Below are positions 10,408-18,654 of a stretch of DNA of 64,000 bases, in pieces; the stretch's first letter is position 1; the number at the start of each line of letters is the position of its first letter. The stretch spans positions 2,852,001-2,916,000 of the forward strand of contig NZ_LT629777.1 in assembly GCF_900105475.1 (NCBI RefSeq), written 5' to 3'. A model generated the notes under the pieces. The model did not search any database and was not told the origin of the DNA. It saw nothing but the letters and a program-made list of their open reading frames with translations. The stretch is from Pseudomonas asplenii (GTDB taxonomy: Bacteria; Pseudomonadota; Gammaproteobacteria; Pseudomonadales; Pseudomonadaceae). A program made the translations under genes and the position numbers.

Positions 10408-10449
10408 AGACGCGATCGTATAAGAAAATGTCGCGTGATACCAATAGCA
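10408..10449. promoter_or_regulatory. Tandem ArgR operator overlapping the argF promoter
   Basis: Two direct half-sites with the Pseudomonas ArgR pattern TGTCGC-N8-AA-N5 lie exactly 21 bp apart. The second half at 10429 reads TGTCGC-gtgatacc-AA (perfect). The first at 10408 reads AGACGC-gatcgtat-AA (two mismatches in the hexamer, AA kept). On the minus strand a possible promoter, TTGGTA (10444-10439) and TATACG (10422-10417) with a 16-bp spacer, lies inside the operator, which fits repression. ArgR repression of argF is established in P. aeruginosa. Confidence 0.78.
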
Positions 10450-10731
10450 GGCTTCGTTTCGACGTACCGGAGCGACGATGCGAATGAGATTTCCGCACTT
10501 TTTGCTACAGTTTTCCAAGCCTGTACCGATAATTGCACTGTGCCAGTTGTACACTGGCGCGACCGCCTTTGGCAATTCACCGGGCGGCGGCAGGCGGCTG
10601 CGGGTCGTTTTCCGAATGGGCTGTCGGGTTTTTTGTCGGCATGCTGGTGGTGCCGTGCAAAAGTGGAAACATTTCCTAAACTATGTGGCTAGTTTATAAA
10701 TGTGTCATTGCAGACATACAGAGGCTTTGGA

Positions 10732-11022
10732 ATGGAATCGAAAGAGCAACAGCTCATGGAATTGCTAAAGCTGACTGCACAGGCGCTGACGCACATGACC
10801 GCCTCTGTGACCGCAATGTCTTTCGAATTGTTGCGCAGCGACGACGAGGTCACACGGTCATCGGGGCGACGCATGATCGATCGCATGGCGACCATCAGTT
10901 CCGGCCTCGATGAGCATTGGCGGTTGATCGGTGAACTGACCGGTGTCCAGGTTTCCCATGAACAGGTCCAGACTGTTCAGGAAATCCAGATGAAAGCGGC
11001 CCCAAGACTCCCGCTGGCCTGA
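10732..11022 (+). CDS. Conserved hypothetical protein, 96 residues, helical
   Basis: Not recognised beyond being a small soluble protein found next to argF in pseudomonads. The start at 10732 (MESKEQQLMELL) has AGAGG 7 nt upstream; an in-frame start 30 bases earlier has none. The sequence is amphipathic and probably all-helical (ELLKLTAQALTHMTASVTAMSFELL, then a DRMATISSGLDEHWRLIGEL segment), with no signal peptide, no cysteine cluster and no catalytic motif. It is divergent from argF and shares the 426-bp intergenic region, so the ArgR operator could in principle affect it too. Confidence 0.8.
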   Translation: MESKEQQLMELLKLTAQALTHMTASVTAMSFELLRSDDEVTRSSGRRMIDRMATISSGLDEHWRLIGELTGVQVSHEQVQTVQEIQMKAAPRLPLA

Positions 11023-11158
11023 TCTTCGCGGTCGTCATCGGCTCGCCTGATAACCCTCGATTCACAAGACGAACGTCGCTGGCGGGGCTCTCTGCCACGG
11101 GCCATAGTTCTCTCTCCGCAGCCTGTCCGGGCTGCCTAGAACAAGACAGAGACTGGCC

Positions 11159-13264
11159 ATGACCAAGACTCTTCATCACCGTGCCTGCCATCTGTGCGAG
11201 GCCATTTGCGGCCTGACCATCGAAACCACCGCCACGCAAGATCGGGTACAGATCACCTCGATCAAGGGCGATGCCCAGGACAGTTTCAGCCGCGGTCACA
11301 TTTGCCCCAAGGCGGTGGCCCTGCAGGATATCCAGAACGATCCCGATCGCCTGCGCCAGCCCATGCGGCGGGTCGGCGAGCAATGGCAGCCGATCGGCTG
11401 GGAAGAGGCCTTTGCGCTGGTGGCCGAGCGGCTGGCGGCGATCCAGCAGCGGCATGGGCAGAATGCCGTGGCGATCTACCAGGGCAACCCCAGCGTGCAT
11501 AACTACGGGCTGATGACCCACAGCAACTATTTCCTTGGGCTACTGAAGACTCGCAACCGCTTTTCCGCGACCTCGGTCGACCAGTTGCCGCAGCACCTGA
11601 GCAGTTACCTGATGTACGGTCACGGGCTGCTGTTGCCGATTCCCGATATCGATCACACCGACTTCATGCTGATCCTGGGCGGCAACCCGCTGGCGTCCAA
11701 TGGCAGCATCATGACCGTGCCCGACGTCGAGAAACGCCTCAAGGCGATCCAGGCGCGTGGTGGCAAGCTGGTGGTGGTCGATCCACGGCGTAGCGAAACT
11801 GCAGCCATGGCCGACCAGCACCTGTTCGTGCGCCCGGGTGGGGATGCGGCATTGCTCTTTGGCCTGCTCAACACGCTGTTCGAGGAGGGCCTTACCCGTG
11901 CAAGTCACTTGCCGGTGGACGGCCTGGACGAAGTCCGGACGGCGGTGGCGGGGTTCACGGCCGAGTCCATGAGCCCGCTGTGCGCCATTCCCGCTGAACA
12001 GATCCGCCAGCTGGCGCGGGACTTCGCGGCGGCGGACAAGGCGGTCTGTTATGGCCGGATGGGGGTTTCCACCCAGGCGTTCGGCACGCTCTGCCATTGG
12101 TTGGTGCAATTGCTCAACCTGGTGACCGGCAATCTGGATCGGGTCGGTGGCGCACTGTGCACCGAGCCGGCGCTGGATCTGGTGGCATCCACGGGCGGTG
12201 GGCATTTCAATCGCTGGCAGAGCCGGATCTCCGGTCTGCCGGAATACGGCGGCGAGTTGCCTGTATCGGCACTGGCCGAGGAAATGCTCAATGCCGGAGA
12301 GGGGCAGGTCAGGGCGCTGGTCACGGTGGCGGGCAACCCGGTGTTGTCGACACCCAACGGGCGCCAGTTGGAGCAGGCGCTCGACGGTCTGGAGTTCATG
12401 GTCAGCATCGACCTGTATATCAACGAGACGACCCGCTACGCCGACCTGATCCTGCCGTCGACCTCGGCGCTGGAAAACGATCACTACGACACGACCTTCA
12501 ACCTGTTCGCGGTGCGTAATGTCACCCGCTTCAATCGGGCGATCCTGGCCAAGCCGGAGGGGGCCCTGCATGACTGGGAGATCTTTGTCGGCCTGGCCCG
12601 GGCATTTGCGGCCCAGACCGGCAAGGAGTTGAAACCGACGATGCCGCCAGCGCAGATGATCGACATGGGCTTGCGTCTGGGGCGCTATGGCGATGCGTCC
12701 GAGCACAAGCTGTCGGTGCAGAAGCTGGCGGAGCATCCTCATGGTCTCGATCTCGGGGCGCTCGCGCCCAATCTCGGCAAGCGACTGAAGACACCCGGCC
12801 AGCGTATCCAGGCCGCACCGAGGGAAATTCTCGCTGACCTCGAGCGTTTTGCCGCGCAACGACTGCCGCAGGCGGGGGAGTTGGTGATGATCGGTCGCCG
12901 GCATGTGCGCAGCAACAATTCCTGGATGCACAACTACCATCGCCTGGTGAAGGGCAAGCCGCGTCATCAACTGTTGATGCATCCCGACGACCTGGCCAGC
13001 CGTGGGCTGGATGACGGGCAGCGGGTGCGAGTCAGTTCGCGAGTGGGCGCGATCGAAGTCGAGGTGCTTGCCAGCCTGGAGATGATGCCGGGAGTGGTGA
13101 GCCTGCCCCATGGTTGGGGACATGCAAGGCCTGGGGTACGGATGGAAATCGCCAGCGGCCAGCCGGGCTCCAGTGCCAACGACCTGACCGATGAGCGCCA
13201 GGTGGACCGGGTCTCGGGCAATGCGGCGTTGAACGGGGTGCCGGTACGGGTGGTGGCGGCCTGA
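11159..13264 (+). CDS. Molybdopterin-dependent oxidoreductase (formate dehydrogenase/nitrate reductase-like), stand-alone
   Basis: Member of the DMSO-reductase superfamily, 701 residues. The N-terminal [4Fe-4S] site is clear: cysteines in ACHLCEAIC (C10, C13, C17) and in GHICPKA (C48). Then follow the molybdopterin regions (GGNPLASNGS, VVVDPRRSETAAMADQHLFVRPGGDAAL) and a C-terminal MopB domain (HPDDLASRGLDDGQRVRVSSRVGAIEVE, SLPHGWGH). There is no twin-arginine signal, so it is probably cytoplasmic. No electron-transfer subunit genes are adjacent, and the substrate cannot be deduced. It is flanked by a small hypothetical gene and grxD. Confidence 0.88.
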   Translation: MTKTLHHRACHLCEAICGLTIETTATQDRVQITSIKGDAQDSFSRGHICPKAVALQDIQNDPDRLRQPMRRVGEQWQPIGWEEAFALVAERLAAIQQRHGQNAVAIYQGNPSVHNYGLMTHSNYFLGLLKTRNRFSATSVDQLPQHLSSYLMYGHGLLLPIPDIDHTDFMLILGGNPLASNGSIMTVPDVEKRLKAIQARGGKLVVVDPRRSETAAMADQHLFVRPGGDAALLFGLLNTLFEEGLTRASHLPVDGLDEVRTAVAGFTAESMSPLCAIPAEQIRQLARDFAAADKAVCYGRMGVSTQAFGTLCHWLVQLLNLVTGNLDRVGGALCTEPALDLVASTGGGHFNRWQSRISGLPEYGGELPVSALAEEMLNAGEGQVRALVTVAGNPVLSTPNGRQLEQALDGLEFMVSIDLYINETTRYADLILPSTSALENDHYDTTFNLFAVRNVTRFNRAILAKPEGALHDWEIFVGLARAFAAQTGKELKPTMPPAQMIDMGLRLGRYGDASEHKLSVQKLAEHPHGLDLGALAPNLGKRLKTPGQRIQAAPREILADLERFAAQRLPQAGELVMIGRRHVRSNNSWMHNYHRLVKGKPRHQLLMHPDDLASRGLDDGQRVRVSSRVGAIEVEVLASLEMMPGVVSLPHGWGHARPGVRMEIASGQPGSSANDLTDERQVDRVSGNAALNGVPVRVVAA

Positions 13265-13299
13265 GGCTCTCACACGCGACACGCGCACTGGGCGGCCGC

Positions 13300-13343
13300 G
13301 TGGCTTGCCCGCGAACCGCTGCCGGCAGCCTGCTCCTGCGATT
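13300..13343. repeat. REP-like palindromic element
   Basis: GTGGCTTGCCCGCGAA at 13301-13316 matches the REP class found near 4.0 and 33.2 kb. A degenerate inverted copy (CAGCCTGCTCCTGCG) follows at 13327-13341. It lies between the molybdoenzyme gene and grxD. Confidence 0.6.
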
Positions 13344-13436
13344 ATCAACGGGGAGACCGAGCAGCGTGCCCGGCTTTCCGATACAATGCCTCACCGTGCC
13401 GACAACCGAGTCGGAAAGTTTTAGCCGAGGTGTTCC

Positions 13437-13775
13437 ATGGATATCATCGAAACGATTAAAGAGCAGATTGCCAACAACACCATTCTGCTTTACATGAAAG
13501 GCTCGCCGAATGCCCCGCAGTGCGGCTTCTCTGCGAAAGCTGCTCAAGCTGTGATGGGCTGTGGCGAGAAGTTCGCCTACGTCGACATCCTGCAGAACCC
13601 GGAAATTCGCGCCAACCTGCCCAAATACGCCAACTGGCCGACTTTCCCGCAACTGTGGGTTGCCGGTGAACTGGTCGGCGGCAGCGACATCATGGCTGAG
13701 ATGTTCGCCAATGGTGAGCTGCAGACCCTGGTCAAGGACGCTGCCCAGAAAGCTGCGGCCAAGACCGAAGCCTGA
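13437..13775 (+). CDS. grxD: Monothiol glutaredoxin Grx4/GrxD
   Basis: CGFS-type monothiol glutaredoxin of 112 residues that binds and transfers [2Fe-2S] clusters, usually with BolA-type partners. The signature CGFS is at residues 29-32, preceded by the conserved lysine K21 (YMKGSPNAPQCGFS). The cis-proline loop is in WPTFPQLWV and the glutathione/GG site is ELVGGSDIM. It is followed by a bidirectional terminator and then bfr and bfd on the opposite strand, a compact iron-handling neighbourhood. Confidence 0.96.
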   Translation: MDIIETIKEQIANNTILLYMKGSPNAPQCGFSAKAAQAVMGCGEKFAYVDILQNPEIRANLPKYANWPTFPQLWVAGELVGGSDIMAEMFANGELQTLVKDAAQKAAAKTEA

Positions 13776-13814
13776 TCTGCGCATTCGACGCCCGCTTCCC
13801 CTCCGGCAGCGGGC

Positions 13815-13858
13815 GCATAAAAAAGCCCCGCCTCTCGACAAGAGGGCGGGGCTTTTTA
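13815..13858. terminator. Bidirectional terminator between grxD and bfr
   Basis: AAAAAAGCCCCGCC-tctcgacaagag-GGCGGGGCTTTTTA forms a strong GC stem with an A-run on the left and a T-run on the right, so it can terminate both convergent genes. Confidence 0.92.
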
Positions 13859-13869
13859 GTGGGAGACGG

Positions 13870-14343
13870 TTATTCGTCGCCCATCTGCGATTGCAGATAG
13901 TTTTCGATGCCAACCTTGTCGATCAGGCCCGATTGGGTTTCCAGCCAGTCGATATGTTCTTCTTCGGACTCGAGAATATCTTCCAGCAACTCGCGGCTGC
14001 CAAAGTCACCGGCCTTTTCGCAATGGGCAATGGCTTCCTTCAGATCCTTGTGGCTGGTTCTTTCGATCTTCAGGTCGCACTCAAGCATTTCCCTGGTATT
14101 TTCGCCGATATGCAGCTTGCCCAGGTCCTGCACATTCGGCAGGCCTTCCAGGAACAGGATGCGCTTGATCAGCTTGTCCGCGTCCTTCATCGCGTGGATG
14201 GACTCGCGGTACTCGAGTTTGCCCAGCTTGTTCAGGCCCCAGTCTTCATACATGCGTGCATGCAGGAAGTATTGGTTGATCGCGATCAGCTCATTGGCAA
14301 GGATCTTGTTGAGATGCTGGATGACTGATTTGTCGCCTTTCAT
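13870..14343 (-). CDS. bfr: Bacterioferritin subunit with heme ligand but incomplete ferroxidase site
   Basis: Subunit of the 24-mer iron-storage shell, 157 residues, clearly a bacterioferritin ([26 protein letters not shown]). Heme-binding M52 is kept, as are E18, E94, E127, H130 and Y25. However, two of the six canonical di-iron ligands are changed: position 51 is Ala instead of Glu and position 54 is Asp instead of His (HAMKDADK in place of the usual EMKHAD). A heteropolymer with a ferroxidase-competent partner subunit, as described for two-subunit Pseudomonas bacterioferritins, would fit. bfd lies just upstream on the same strand but behind a terminator. Confidence 0.93.
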   Translation of the reverse strand: MKGDKSVIQHLNKILANELIAINQYFLHARMYEDWGLNKLGKLEYRESIHAMKDADKLIKRILFLEGLPNVQDLGKLHIGENTREMLECDLKIERTSHKDLKEAIAHCEKAGDFGSRELLEDILESEEEHIDWLETQSGLIDKVGIENYLQSQMGDE

Positions 14344-14494
14344 GATGGGGCCTGCCCTGTAATCGCTGTCTATGGGCGGAGTTTGATCCCGACAACTTCG
14401 AGTGTCAAACCTAAGTTATTGAATAATATATGAAAATTAATCGGAATAAGAATGTTTGTATTCCGCATTTTGTATGTAAGCGATTGAATTGCAG

Positions 14495-14530
14495 GCATAA
14501 AAAAACCGGACACTGAGTCCGGCTCTTTAA
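14495..14530 (-). terminator. Terminator of bfd
   Basis: AAAAAAACCGGAC-actga-GTCCGG on the plus strand gives, on the minus strand, a stem followed by a long U-run. It separates bfd from bfr, so the two are probably independent transcription units. Confidence 0.85.
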
Positions 14531-14541
14531 AATTCGCTGTT

Positions 14542-14760
14542 TTACGCCGCTGAAAATTCTACTGCGTAAGGCAGGGCAGCCTGACTGCTTTGCAGTTCGG
14601 TCAATGTTTCGCGTACCACCTGCTTGGCCAGGCAGGCACATTTACCGCATTGGCTGGCAACGCCGGTAGCCTGACGGACTTCACGATAGCTGCAGCAGCC
14701 TTCGAGGATTGCATCGCGGATTTGTCCGTCGGTGACGCCAGTGCAGAGGCAGACATACAT
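14542..14760 (-). CDS. bfd: Bacterioferritin-associated ferredoxin
   Basis: 72-residue [2Fe-2S] ferredoxin that docks on bacterioferritin and reduces its stored ferric iron for release. The four cluster ligands are evident: C4 and C6 in MYVCLCTG, and C38/C41 in QCGKCACLAKQ (the BFD-like fold). The start at 14760 is set by family alignment; the Shine-Dalgarno is weak, and longer in-frame extensions upstream are not homologous. A Fur-box-like sequence lies 49-67 bp upstream, matching induction under iron starvation as known for Pseudomonas bfd. Confidence 0.94.
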   Translation of the reverse strand: MYVCLCTGVTDGQIRDAILEGCCSYREVRQATGVASQCGKCACLAKQVVRETLTELQSSQAALPYAVEFSAA

Positions 14761-14808
14761 AAGATGAGAACCGTCGCTGGTTAGAACTCGATTGGCCTTG
14801 ATCTTAAT

Positions 14809-14827
14809 GTTAACGAGAATGATTGTC
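14809..14827. promoter_or_regulatory. Fur box upstream of bfd
   Basis: GTTAACGAGAATGATTGTC matches the 19-bp Fur consensus GATAATGATAATCATTATC at 14 of 19 positions. It sits about 50-70 bp ahead of the bfd ATG, over the likely promoter. Fur binding is inferred from the match. Confidence 0.72.
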
Positions 14828-15057
14828 AAAGTGGTTTGGGTTGACTTTCCATCGCTGCGGGCACGGTCTGACGAATGGCGGATGAACGGTATCGGCTCGT
14901 CGTTGCAAAAACCGTTTAGGAAGGTCAAAAAACGCGGTGTATGATGGTCGGTTCAAGGGACACGAGGTTGCGTCACAGGCTTGTCGCCTTGAGGGGGCAT
15001 GCTGCACTGACCTCGTTCTGAACGTTATTACACCCGTAAAACACCAGGAGATATCCA

Positions 15058-15660
15058 ATGAGCGTACTCGTAGGCAAACAAGCCCCCGACTTCACCGTGC
15101 CGGCTGTACTGGGCAATGGCGAAATCGTCGACAGCTTCACCCTGTCCTCGGCCATCAAGGGCAAATACGGCCTGGTGTTCTTCTACCCGCTGGACTTCAC
15201 CTTCGTCTGCCCGTCCGAGCTGATCGCCCTGGACCACCGCATGGACGACTTCAAGGCGCGTAACGTTGAAGTGATTGCCGTTTCCATCGACTCGCACTTC
15301 ACCCACAACGCCTGGCGCAACACCGCCATCAACGATGGCGGCATCGGCAAGGTCAAGTACACCATGGCGGCCGACATGAAGCACGAAATCGCCAAGGCTT
15401 ACGATGTCGAATCCGAAGGCGGCGTGGCTTTCCGTGGCGCGTTCCTGATCGACGACAAGGGCGTTGTCCGTTCGCAGATCATCAACGACCTGCCACTGGG
15501 CCGTAACATGGAAGAGCTGATCCGCCTGGTCGACGCGCTGCAATTCCACGAAGAGCACGGCGAAGTCTGCCCTGCCAACTGGAAAAAAGGCGACAAGGGG
15601 ATGAACGCTTCGCCAGAAGGCGTTGCTGCCTACCTGACCGAGAACGCCGGCAAGCTGTAA
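15058..15660 (+). CDS. Typical 2-Cys peroxiredoxin (AhpC/TSA family)
   Basis: Thiol peroxidase of 200 residues reducing hydrogen peroxide and organic peroxides. Peroxidatic C51 is in FYPLDFTFVCPSE and resolving C171 in HGEVCPANWKKG, placing it in the typical 2-Cys (Prx1/AhpC) class. GGLG- and YF-like elements at the C-terminus suggest sensitivity to overoxidation is possible but cannot be judged here. A strong AGGAG lies 8 nt upstream of the ATG. It has its own terminator and is expressed away from bfd. The same order (bfr-bfd-prx-rnt-pyrC) is common in pseudomonads. Confidence 0.95.
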   Translation: MSVLVGKQAPDFTVPAVLGNGEIVDSFTLSSAIKGKYGLVFFYPLDFTFVCPSELIALDHRMDDFKARNVEVIAVSIDSHFTHNAWRNTAINDGGIGKVKYTMAADMKHEIAKAYDVESEGGVAFRGAFLIDDKGVVRSQIINDLPLGRNMEELIRLVDALQFHEEHGEVCPANWKKGDKGMNASPEGVAAYLTENAGKL

Positions 15661-15678
15661 GCCGCCGTTTCACGGACA

Positions 15679-15708
15679 AAAAAACCGGCCTACAGGGCCG
15701 GTTTTTTC
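15679..15708. terminator. Terminator after the peroxiredoxin gene
   Basis: AAAAAAACCGGCC-tacag-GGCCGGTTTTTT is a stem with A- and T-runs on both sides. It lies between the convergent peroxiredoxin and rnt genes and can serve both. Confidence 0.92.
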
Positions 15709-15733
15709 ATGGGCGCGATTCAATCGGACGGGA

Positions 15734-16411
15734 TCAGTCGTTGAAGTCTTCCCAGCCACCCATTTCTTTCCAGCGGTTGACGATGCCGCAGAACAGCTCG
15801 GCGGTCTTCTCGGTGTCATAGCGTGCCGAGTGCGCCTCGCGACCGTCGAAGTCGATCCCGGCGGCCTGGCAGGCTTTGGCCAGAACGGTCTGGCCATAGG
15901 CCAGGCCGGCAAGGCTGGCGGTGTCGAAGCTGGAGAACGGGTGAAACGGGTTGCGTTTCATGTCCAGGCGCGCCACGGCGGCGTTGAGGAAGCCGAGGTC
16001 GAAGCTGCTGTTGTGGCCGACCAGGATCGCCCGCTTGCAGCCGTTGGCCTTGAGCGCCTTGCGCACGCCACGGAAGATGTCGGTCAGCGCGGTTTCCTCG
16101 CTGACGGCCATGCGCAGCGGGTGATCGAGCTTGATACCGGTGAATTCCAGGGCTGCCGCCTCGACGTTGGCACCTTCGAACGGTTCGACCCGGAAGAAGT
16201 AGGTGTGCTCGGGGAACACGAAACCATCTTCGTCCATGCCGATGGTGGTCGCGGCGATTTCCAGCAAGGCATCGGTGGCCGCGTTGAAGCCACCGGTTTC
16301 TACGTCGACGACAACCGGCAGGTAGCCGCGAAAGCGTGCCGCCATCGGATGGCGGGGGCCGCTAGAGGCGCCGTTGCCTTCCAGTTCGTCGTCGAAATGA
16401 TCTTCACTCAC
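15734..16411 (-). CDS. rnt: Ribonuclease T
   Basis: 3'-5' exoribonuclease that trims tRNA CCA ends and matures 3' ends of stable RNAs. DEDDh-type catalytic residues are all present in 225 residues: D36 and E38 in [10 protein letters not shown]138 in NSSFDLGF, H194 and D199 in [14 protein letters not shown]. The start overlaps the pyrC stop by 4 bp (ATGA), indicating translational coupling in a pyrC-rnt operon, an arrangement usual in Pseudomonas. Confidence 0.96.
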   Translation of the reverse strand: MSEDHFDDELEGNGASSGPRHPMAARFRGYLPVVVDVETGGFNAATDALLEIAATTIGMDEDGFVFPEHTYFFRVEPFEGANVEAAALEFTGIKLDHPLRMAVSEETALTDIFRGVRKALKANGCKRAILVGHNSSFDLGFLNAAVARLDMKRNPFHPFSSFDTASLAGLAYGQTVLAKACQAAGIDFDGREAHSARYDTEKTAELFCGIVNRWKEMGGWEDFND

Positions 16412-17454
16412 AGGGTTTCCTCCAGCAGGCGCCAGCGCAGTTTTTCACCGGCGCGCAGCGGGATGACGGACAGCTCGCCAAAGGGCAGGCTGGCGGGGGC
16501 GGTCCATTCTTCGCGAACCAGGGTGATGCGCTCGCTGTTCGGCGCCAAGCCATAGAAGCGCGGGCCGTGCAGGCTGGCAAAACCTTCGAGTTTGTCCAGG
16601 GCATTGCGCTGCTCGAACGCCTCGGCATACAGCTCGATGGCCGCATAGGCGGTGTAGCAGCCGGCGCAGCCGCAGGCTGCTTCCTTGGCGTGCTGGGCGT
16701 GGGGCGCCGAGTCGGTACCGAGGAAGAACTTCTCGCTGCCGCTGGTGGCGGCGTCGAGCAGTGCCGACTGGTGGGTGTTGCGCTTGAGGATCGGCAGGCA
16801 GTAGAAGTGCGGTCGGATACCGCCTACCAGCATGTGGTTGCGGTTGTACAGCAGGTGATGCGCGGTGATGGTCGCGCCGACGTTGGCCGAAGCCTCGTTG
16901 ACGAACTGTACGGCATCGGCAGTGGTGATGTGTTCGAACACCACTTTCAGCGTCGGGAAGCGTTCGACCACACGACGCATGTGTTCGTCGATGAACTGCT
17001 TCTCGCGGTCGAACACGTCGACCTCGCTGCGGGTCACTTCACCATGCACCAGCAGGGGCATGCCGACTTCGGCCATGGCTTGCAGAACGTCGAAGATCTT
17101 GTCGACGCTGGTCACGCCGGAGTCCGAGTTGGTGGTTGCCCCGGCCGGATACAGTTTGGCCGCGTAGACGAAACCACTGGCCTTGGCCGCGTGGATTTCC
17201 TCGGGCTGTGTGCGATCGGTGAGGTAGAGCACCATCAGGGGTTCGAAACGGCTGCCGGCCGGCCGCGCCGCGAGAATGCGCTGGCGATAGGCATCGGCTT
17301 CGGCGGCGTTGCGTACCGGAGGCACCAGATTAGGCATGATGATGGCGCGACCAAAGGTGCGCGCAACATCTGCAACAGTGTGGGGTAACGCAGCACCATC
17401 GCGAAGATGGATATGCCAGTCGTCGGGACGCAGCAGGGTCAGGCGGTCGGACAT
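16408..17454 (-). CDS. pyrC: Dihydroorotase (class II)
   Basis: Zinc enzyme of pyrimidine synthesis cyclising carbamoyl aspartate to dihydroorotate; 348 residues, as in E. coli PyrC. The metal motif HIH is at H14/H16 ([10 protein letters not shown]). The carboxylated lysine is in [14 protein letters not shown], histidines occur in LLVHGEV and VFEHITT, and the catalytic Asp is in FLGTDSAPH. The start at 17454 ([10 protein letters not shown]) follows the family; a longer in-frame reading adds unrelated residues. Downstream rnt overlaps by 4 bp. Confidence 0.96.
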   Translation of the reverse strand: MSDRLTLLRPDDWHIHLRDGAALPHTVADVARTFGRAIIMPNLVPPVRNAAEADAYRQRILAARPAGSRFEPLMVLYLTDRTQPEEIHAAKASGFVYAAKLYPAGATTNSDSGVTSVDKIFDVLQAMAEVGMPLLVHGEVTRSEVDVFDREKQFIDEHMRRVVERFPTLKVVFEHITTADAVQFVNEASANVGATITAHHLLYNRNHMLVGGIRPHFYCLPILKRNTHQSALLDAATSGSEKFFLGTDSAPHAQHAKEAACGCAGCYTAYAAIELYAEAFEQRNALDKLEGFASLHGPRFYGLAPNSERITLVREEWTAPASLPFGELSVIPLRAGEKLRWRLLEETL

Positions 17455-17610
17455 TGGGGATTCCAGGCGGGTCGAACTCAGGGGAATGCTACCGGAAAAG
17501 ACTCTCTCAGGCACTCGCTATCAAGTTTTGCCGAATGCAACCGATAGCCCGAAGGTATGGCGTAGAACCGGTACGTCAGTCTCAAAGTCGTGGAACCATT
17601 GGAGCCTCCC

Positions 17611-18525
17611 GTGCGCCAGCGTTATTTAGCCTTGCTCAGTATGTTTGCCAGCCTGCCGGCCATGGCATTGACTTTCCAGACCCGTCTGGAGAGCATCGAG
17701 TGGAAGGTGGAAGGGGACAAATTCGAGTGTCGGCTGACTCAGCCGATCACCGATTTCGGTGCCGGCGAGTTCGTGCGTCGTGCGGGCGAACAGGCAATTT
17801 TCCGACTCAAGTCCAATAACCACGTGCTGGGCAGCGGTTCGGCGACCTTGTTGGCGGCGGCGGCGCCTTGGCAGCCCGGACGCGGCGACATCAACCTGGG
17901 TTCGGTGAAAGTCGGCAATGGTGATGTGCTGTTCAACAGCTCGCAGGGGCAGGCCGGCAGCCTGTTCCATGGTCTGCTCGAAGGTCGTAGCCCATTGGTC
18001 CGCCACTATTCCCGCGAGGGCGGGGTTTCCGAAGTGCGCCTGCTGCCGGTGAAATTCAACCAGGCCTACAGCGATTTCCAGAGCTGTACCGCCAAACTGC
18101 TGCCGAAGAACTTCGAGCAGATCAAGCAGGCCGAAGTCGGCTTCCCGGATGGAGGCATCGAACTCAACGCCCAGGCCAAGGCCCAGTTGCAGGGTATGCT
18201 GGACTTCATGAAGGCTGATCCGACCGTCAACCACATCGAACTCGATGGGCATTCGGACAATAGCGGCAACCGTCTGACCAACCGTGACCTGTCGCGCCGT
18301 CGCGCCCTGGCGGTGATGGACTTCTTCAAGGCTGGCGGTATTCCGGAGTCGCAGATCGTCATGCGTTTCCATGGCGAGCGGTATCCACTGGTGCCCAACA
18401 CCAATCCTGGCAACCGGGCGAAGAATCGTCGGGTCAACATCCATCTCGAGCGTGCTCCGGCTGCCCCGGCTGCCGACAAACCGGCTCCCACGGCGGCGGC
18501 CGGGAGCGCGGCAACGACCTCCTGA
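17611..18525 (+). CDS. motY: Flagellar stator-associated OmpA-domain protein MotY
   Basis: Predicted periplasmic T-ring protein needed with the MotAB/MotCD stators for motor function in pseudomonads. GTG 17611 is chosen as start because GGAG lies 6 nt upstream and it gives a signal peptide (RYLALLSMFASLPAMA-LTF); 304 residues. The N-terminal MotY domain (FQTRLESIEWKVEGDKFECRL) is followed by a C-terminal OmpA peptidoglycan-binding domain (HIELDGHSDNSGNRLTNRDLSRRRALAVMDF, then NPGNRAKNRRVNI) and a Pro/Ala-rich tail. It is flanked by pyrC and argG, as in P. aeruginosa. Confidence 0.88.
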   Translation: MRQRYLALLSMFASLPAMALTFQTRLESIEWKVEGDKFECRLTQPITDFGAGEFVRRAGEQAIFRLKSNNHVLGSGSATLLAAAAPWQPGRGDINLGSVKVGNGDVLFNSSQGQAGSLFHGLLEGRSPLVRHYSREGGVSEVRLLPVKFNQAYSDFQSCTAKLLPKNFEQIKQAEVGFPDGGIELNAQAKAQLQGMLDFMKADPTVNHIELDGHSDNSGNRLTNRDLSRRRALAVMDFFKAGGIPESQIVMRFHGERYPLVPNTNPGNRAKNRRVNIHLERAPAAPAADKPAPTAAAGSAATTS

Positions 18526-18558
18526 AACGGCTGTTATCGTCGCGCGCTCGACATTATC

Positions 18559-18600
18559 TGTCGCTTTGCCGTCCCTCGCTGTCGCGCCTCTGTAAATCCA
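18559..18600. promoter_or_regulatory. Tandem ArgR operator upstream of argG
   Basis: Two perfect TGTCGC hexamers lie exactly 21 bp apart (18559-18564 and 18580-18585). The second is followed by N8 and AA (18594-18595), matching the Pseudomonas ArgR half-site TGTCGC-N8-AA-N5. A good -10 (TAGAAT, 18614-18619) lies just downstream, so the operator covers the -35 region. The argG ATG is at 18655. Confidence 0.78.
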
Positions 18601-18654
18601 CGGTGTTGGCCGGTAGAATCGGCGCTTTCCGTACAACCCCCGTGGAGTGATGGC

